DNA of 11,699 nucleotides from NCBI GenBank assembly GCA_012031335.1, contig JAAUTT010000057.1:1-11699 (forward strand). Direction: 5' to 3'. Below, one piece after another: positions 6,785 through 11,699 of the stretch. A model generated the notes under the pieces. That model was not told where the DNA came from, did not search any database, and saw nothing but the letters and a program-made list of their open reading frames with translations. A program made the position numbers and the translations under genes. Within the stretch, counting starts at the first letter, position 1. Each line of letters starts with the position of its first letter. The DNA comes from Bacteroidales bacterium. Its GTDB lineage: Bacteria > Bacteroidota > Bacteroidia > Bacteroidales > JAAUTT01.

Positions 6785-9199
6785 TTATTGAATAATCAAT
6801 GGGTTGATAATTACAACGTCAGGGTCGAAAGTATATTGATCTTTCAAGAAAGCATCTAAATTTGCGTAAAAAGTCAAATCCTTTTTCACGTACTTTTTTT
6901 AAAAGTCATCACCCGGCTTTCTCCAGGTTTTAAAATTAACGGGGATATACTCCACAAGGCATTTTCGCCCAGCGGTTTTTGTGCCTCTTGCGACGTTTCG
7001 TGAAATATTTTCACCTTAGCTTCCACAGATGTTGTATTGGTTATTTTTACAGTTAGCTTTCCGCGATCTTCTTTTATTATTTGAGCTTCAACGTTATCTA
7101 TAGTGCAGATAAATGCTTTGTCGGGCTGGATATAAATGCCGGGTAGTTCAATGTAAGATAGCATAAGGGATGTTTCGGCCCAGGTAGAGCCATACATGAT
7201 TTCTCCAATGCCTTCGAGCCAATCGGTAGTGCTTACTCTTTCGGACATCCAACCAATTTTTAATTTTTCAATTGGCCGTATCGGATGTGAAAGATATTGG
7301 GGCATGGTATAGGCAATTTCTTTTAGTAGTTGCATATATCGAACTTGTCCTGTTGCCCGGAATAAGCGCCACAAAGCTATTCCCGAATAGGTGCAGATTC
7401 CGGGCGCTCCATGCCTGTTTTGGGTATTGGCAAAAACAACTCCTGCTGTGTTAATCCCCAGTTTCCCCAAAGTACTGTTTCCGGAAATTTATAGTTATAT
7501 GGCATTACCCAGCTGGAGAACTGGTTGGCCATTTCTTCGGCCATTGTCAGCCATTTTTTATCCAGTGTTTTTTCGTAAAGCAGCATAAACGATTCGAGTA
7601 AGCATAAGATGATTCACTGTCGGGATTTTGCATCGCATCGCCTGGTCCACCGCAGGTGATGCCTTTTTTCACAAAATTGGTATAATAGTATTCCGCCGAA
7701 GATTGGGCGATTTCCAAAAATGTGGTATCTCCAAAGTATTCGCAAGCTAAAACCAATGCTGCGGGTACAATGGCTCCGCTTGTTGACCCTCCAACCACTA
7801 TATCTCCTGTTTTACTGTCGATGAAATTGCCATACTGCCCCCATTTTTTCCAAAGGCTAACAAATGAATTTGCCACCCTAAGTGTTCCATTTTCCCATTC
7901 GGGTTTGACAGGTATGTTTGCTTTTTTCATTAACATTAACTGCTTGAGAATGTAATATAACCCGTCTCCGCTTTTTCGCACCAAGTGCCAGTTTTGGGTG
8001 TGTGGTTTACGGATATCACCCCCATACCATATAGTGCCCTTCACGCCCGAGTCCCAAAAAAAGCCAGCAGGACAAATGCCGTTTGGGAACAGCCAGTCAA
8101 AATTCCGGATTACATGTTGTTGGCTCAATTCATTACCTGCATATAATAAGGGATAGGTGGTGATCATGCCGCCGGTCCAGCCAATTTGCCAATCCTGCAA
8201 AAAGTTCTCGCGCATGCCAACCGAATAATATCCATGCGCTTCCATCCAGTTTTGCTCATTAAATTTCGACTCTTGAACCGAAAAGCAGGACGAAAAGGGC
8301 AGGAAAGGAGTGTGTTTGATTTTCGCACCCATATCATTCCTGATAACCATGAATCTGTTAAACAAACCCTGTATATCCGACGAGTGAAAAAAGTAAACAC
8401 GGAATTTTAGGGTGACTTCATCTCCTGGTTGAAAATCGGGGGCTTTGTCTATCGATGGGGCCTGATTATCAGTAATAATATACTGGTAATTCTCGCGGAC
8501 AACAGGTACGGTAAGACTTATAACTGCTGTTTTCCTGTCGCGCGACTCTTCTATTCCGATTCCGGTATCGCCATATTTAGTGGCCTGGTCGGTGAGTAGC
8601 CAAAAGCCGGTTTGTGTTTCTACGGATTGAAAACCAATAGCAGGCACACTCATAGATCCCGATCGTTCCTGTATGCGCGAGGGACCATCCTTAATATTCA
8701 AACGGGGAATATCCGAAATAACAGGGGGCTTGTCGGGACCAATATCTCTTGGGTCCAGTAGTTTGGGCGAATAGAATATACGGCGCGACTCAAACCGGTT
8801 TCCATTGTATGTGGCGCCGGGCATAAGCACATAGTTGGATCGCGACCAATTGTTAAAGGTAAAATCGACTGATATACTTGTTTGCGGCGAAATACCGCTT
8901 TCGAGGGTGCATTTAAGTTCAAAGTCAATGGCATCGTCACTTGTTTTGGAAGATACGGCAGTTTAACTTAACCTGCCATGTGCCATCCATAAATTTTATT
9001 GTTTCGGCTGTTCGCCTTTTAAAGATTCACGAATCTCACACACTGGTTTCGAAAAGAAATTAAAATCGTGGTTCGTGAAACGCACCGATGCAGAACAATG
9101 GTTTTCATTCAGCCATTGGTCTATGTTGTTTCGGTTTTGAGTGAAACCCTGTGGAGAGGTTCCGAATATAATGACGGCAAATAGTAATAAGAAAATCAT
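6785..9199 (-). CDS. Secreted protein with glycosidase-like (six-hairpin) architecture (five frame breaks)
   Basis: Five frames rejoin into one protein of about 805 residues. The start ATG 9199 has an in-frame stop just upstream and begins a short hydrophobic signal peptide (MIFLLLFAVIIFGTSPQG). After it come a beta-rich N-terminal region to about 330 and a helical region rich in aromatic and glycine motifs (WQIGWTGGMITTYPLL, AGFFWDSGVKG, GGSTSGAIVPAAL, SGIALWRLFRATGQ). A beta-rich C-terminal part ends at TAA 6785. This layout resembles (alpha/alpha)6-barrel glycoside hydrolases or lyases with flanking beta-sandwiches, so glycan degradation outside the cytoplasm is a reasonable guess; I do not recognise a specific family or catalytic pair. 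Breaks lie near 9008 (one base short), 8962-8964 (one A extra or two short on the coding strand), 7600-7601 (T short), 7456-7459 (G short) and 6894-6900 (A short). The last repair adds about 35 residues. Confidence 0.7.
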
Positions 9200-9230
9200 A
9201 GATAGTCAAATTGTTGTACTTTAATTACTT

Positions 9231-9238
9231 CAAAGCTA
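9231..9238 (-). promoter_or_regulatory. -7 box of the glycosidase-like gene
   Basis: TAGCTTTG on the minus strand is an exact TAnnTTTG match, 31 bases before the ATG at 9199. I see no matching -33 TTTG. It lies in the 154-bp gap after the glycosyltransferase gene and suggests separate transcription. Confidence 0.4.
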
Positions 9239-9353
9239 ATAATTATGGGTGGAAATGGTTTAAGTAAAGCTGTTTCATATTCAGGAGAATTATATTAATA
9301 TTCCGAACATCAGGTAAAAATTTCAGCTTCCCTTTCAATAAATGTTAGGTTGT

Positions 9354-10244
9354 TTAACGGTTTATCTCAGTCATTTGGCTCACATAAGTTGTATTTGCTT
9401 CAGTAAATTGATTCTTGCTGTTTTGAACCGGTTGCAAATATCCGATTTTATAATAGCTGAGATTTTGGTTGCCAGGTAAGATTTTACTTTTTTTGATTTT
9501 ATAGAGGTAAATTAATTTCCGGTATTTTAAATATGTCTCGAAGGATGATAATAGGCAAATTATTAATCCCTTTTCACCATCCAAAAATCCAAATTTGAAA
9601 AAATAATCGCGGATAAATCGCCAAAAAGGTTTAATAAATAGCATTAAAATATTTGTATGTGTTTCCAGTTTGAAATGCGAATTGGCAAAAATTTCAGAAA
9701 AGGAATATATTTGGTTAATATATTCAGTCTTTGTTAAGTAAGGATAATGTTTAAGATCACCTTTCAGAAATTTTTTAGTACTGCCTTTCTTCAAAATAAA
9801 TTTGTCGTGGGGATTAACACCACCCCAGGATCCTTTTCTTTTGTCCCATAATCTTAGTTTCCTGGAAGGGTACCAGCTGCCATGCTTTATCCAGGTTCCG
9901 CAATAGTTCGATAATCTGTTAAAATAATACCCGTCGTGTGTCCAGTTCTCTTTAACTTTTAAAATAGCATGCCTTAATGGTTCCGATACCTCTTCATCGG
10001 CATCGAGTGATAGAACATGCGGGTAGGTCGATTTTGTAAGCGCAAAGTTTTTCTGTTCAATATAACCTGCAAATTCATTCCGGTGAACAATAGCTCCCAA
10101 ACGGGATGCTATTTGTACCGTTTGGTCCTGAGAATAAGAATCAACAACTATAATCTCATCCGCAATACCTTCCAACGAACGAATGCACCTCTCGATATTA
10201 CTTTCTTCGTTATAAGTGATAATGATAGCTGAAATTTTGGGCAT
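9354..10244 (-). CDS. Family 2 glycosyltransferase, WaaE-like
   Basis: An intact 296-residue GT-A fold glycosyltransferase that adds a sugar from a nucleotide donor to a cell-surface glycan, probably lipopolysaccharide core or O-chain. The N-terminus ISAIIITYNEESNIERCI is the GT2 opening. VDS at 34-36 and the metal-binding DAD at 81-83 are in place. WYPSRKLRLWDKRKG and the following GGVNPHDKF are typical of the WaaE/KdtX-like subgroup. A hydrophobic and basic stretch at about 200-250 suggests association with the inner membrane. It is somewhat longer than the usual 250-residue members because of a C-terminal tail of about 40 residues. It stands alone between a terminator and the next gene, so its pathway cannot be read from here. 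Acceptor and donor are unknown. Confidence 0.85.
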   Translation of the reverse strand: MPKISAIIITYNEESNIERCIRSLEGIADEIIVVDSYSQDQTVQIASRLGAIVHRNEFAGYIEQKNFALTKSTYPHVLSLDADEEVSEPLRHAILKVKENWTHDGYYFNRLSNYCGTWIKHGSWYPSRKLRLWDKRKGSWGGVNPHDKFILKKGSTKKFLKGDLKHYPYLTKTEYINQIYSFSEIFANSHFKLETHTNILMLFIKPFWRFIRDYFFKFGFLDGEKGLIICLLSSFETYLKYRKLIYLYKIKKSKILPGNQNLSYYKIGYLQPVQNSKNQFTEANTTYVSQMTEINR

Positions 10245-10281
10245 ATCCGGAATCCAATATTTGAGAGAATAAATAATAGGG

Positions 10282-10312
10282 AAAAAAAGCCGGCTTGTGG
10301 GGCCGGCTTTTT
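10282..10312 (-). terminator. Rho-independent terminator after the LamG/T9SS gene
   Basis: An 11-bp perfect stem, AAAAAGCCGGC (10284-10294) with GCCGGCTTTTT (10302-10312), and a 7-base loop. On the minus strand it ends in seven T residues, 17 bases after the stop codon at 10329. Flanking A and T runs would let it act in both directions. Confidence 0.9.
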
Positions 10313-10328
10313 AATTAAATCCCTGTTC

Positions 10329-11699
10329 CTAATTCTTTAAAAACATTTTTACTTCTTTTTCCGAATCCTGAATTACTTCAAGCATATAGGTTCCGGGTGC
10401 AAGCATATCAAGGTTAATAAATTCGCTTATAGCTTCCGATCCTTTTTCAAGGTTAGCGTTAACGATAATCCGACCTTGTAAATCAACAATATTGTATACT
10501 AATTTACCCTTATACTGCGATTTGATATTCACAACAAGCTTATCTGTCGCTGGGTTAGGGTAAACCGAAAGTTCAGTTGATTTCGAGAAGTTTCTGATAC
10601 CAGTACTCATTAGTTTTGAAATGGTATAGTATCCGTCCTGGAATGTGCTAAGCGTGTAAGTAAGCACCTTACGGCCTGCATCATAAACCGGGGTAAGGGA
10701 CAAATCAGTCCACGAACCGCTTTCTGTTGATTTATACAGTAACTTATATGTATTATCCGGTACGGTGGTAAGGCCAGCTTTCTCAAAATCAAACCCAAGG
10801 GTTATATTGGTAACATCTCCGATGTTTTTTAGATAATACGTCCTGCTCCATTGCTTGGTTGTGGTATTTTCGGTGATAGCATTCCCGTTGTGACCGGCAA
10901 AAACATAGTCTCCTGCATCTGCAATTGTTGCTGCTTTAAGTTCAATTCCACCACCTGAACTAAATAGATGGACATCGTCAGCTGTATTCGTGATATTTCT
11001 GTCCTTTCCTATACCAATCAGATCGTTTTTATAGGGGAAGTCGCTGATAACGTCGCCGGCTTTAAGTGTAAGGTCGTATTTTGCAGCCAGGTAGTTGGTA
11101 ACCAGTTTGATCTGCGCCATATTCATATCCGAATTAACCAGGATGGCTTCTGCAACATTCATAGGTTGGAATCCGCCTAAAATCAACGTTGCATTCGTAG
11201 CCTGTATTGGCCGGTTATAGAAATTGGTACTTTCAATATCACCATCATTAATGAAGGAGGCTGTTTGCAATGCTCCCTGGTAGTTTACATTTACAATGTA
11301 ATATTTGTCCGTATTGATTATCTGCGAATTTTTCAGGAATAAATCGCGGGCCACAACAAACTGAAATTTATTTGGATTTGAGCCAGCATCCATTTCGAGA
11401 TCCCAGGCTTGTTTTGTTGCATCGCCACCTGTTATATCTCTTTTTTGAATTATAGCTGCAAAATCGGCAAGCATTTCGTTCCGCTTTAAAACCAGGAAGA
11501 TTGATATACCCGGACCACCATCCAGGTTATCGGCATCGGGTACTGTAAGCGTCTTGGTATTACCCTCGCCCGACTGAAGTCCGAAATTGAGAACAGGGAA
11601 GCCATTGAGTCCATTTGCTACAAACAATGGGGCTTGGTTTGGTTTTTTCGCCTGTATTTAGGATTGTCTCAGGAGTTCCCGAATAGGTATTTACATGCC
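10329..11699 (-). CDS. LamG-like surface protein with T9SS C-terminal sorting domain, 5' end outside window
   Basis: The 3' part of a secreted adhesin-like or carbohydrate-binding protein. From the reading start near 11627, residues about 1-190 look like a concanavalin/LamG jelly roll (FVANGLNGFPVLNFG, then SIFLVLKRNE, then ILGGF). About 190-335 is a domain of the sort that follows LamG in Bacteroidota surface proteins (FPYKNDLIGIGKDRN, GDYVFAGHNG). The last 80 residues are a type A T9SS sorting domain (LSVYPNPATDKLVV, LQGRIIV, LAPGTYMLEV), which directs export through the outer membrane and is normally cleaved off. A frame break near 11634-11646 (one C extra or two bases missing) joins the upstream frame, which reads TYSGTPETILNTGEKTK to the window edge. 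No catalytic domain is visible in the part present. Confidence 0.82.

Noticed and set aside
6783..6797. Terminator hairpin at the end of the glycosidase-like gene
   Set aside because: The palindrome has a single-base centre, is AT-rich and is not followed by T residues on the minus strand.
8698..8940. 80-codon minus-strand frame upstream of the main glycosidase-like frame
   Set aside because: It is in a different frame from the residues that join smoothly to the downstream protein, and has no domain.

Overview
The window reads as a chromosomal accessory segment from a Bacteroidota bacterium. The evidence is a C-terminal type IX secretion (T9SS) sorting domain, promoter -7 boxes of the TAnnTTTG class, few Shine-Dalgarno sequences, AT-rich intergenic DNA and a standalone LytTR regulator. 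A Marinilabiliales-like member of class Bacteroidia is my guess from protein style only.

Left block (1-4689, minus strand): a type I restriction-modification operon with a nested RloAB (AbiL-type) pair. The order of transcription is hsdM (4689 to 3219), hsdS (3222 to 2077), rloA (1967 to 629), rloB (639 to 7), then an ATGA overlap into a gene leaving the left edge, where hsdR would be expected. HsdM and HsdS would methylate a bipartite target. RloA (ABC-type ATPase) and RloB (Toprim-like) are the type I 'R-linked' pair that matches the AbiLi/AbiLii anti-phage module. A promoter-like sequence and a duplicated 12-mer in front of rloA suggest the pair can be expressed separately.

Middle block (4690-6214, plus strand): a divergent short LytTR DNA-binding protein, a 189-aa protein of unknown function with a 'GLRGKIGD' N-terminus, and a clear rho-independent terminator.

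Next (6215-6784): a broken C-terminal fragment of an L,D-transpeptidase-like (YkuD) protein on the minus strand, an unusual array of eight AGCGGA units spaced exactly 11 bp apart, and a 13-bp direct repeat bracketing this stretch.

Right block (6785-11699, minus strand): a secreted protein of about 805 aa with glycosidase-like architecture, a WaaE-like family 2 glycosyltransferase, a strong terminator, and a LamG-like surface protein with a T9SS sorting domain whose start lies beyond the right edge.

The main caveat is that the reading frame breaks repeatedly: 15 breaks in six genes. Eleven are repaired by adding one base, usually in a homopolymer, and the repaired proteins continue as good family members. 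This pattern fits an unpolished long-read assembly better than real gene decay. I therefore give hsdM, hsdS, rloA and the glycosidase-like gene as single reconstructed genes and list each break point.
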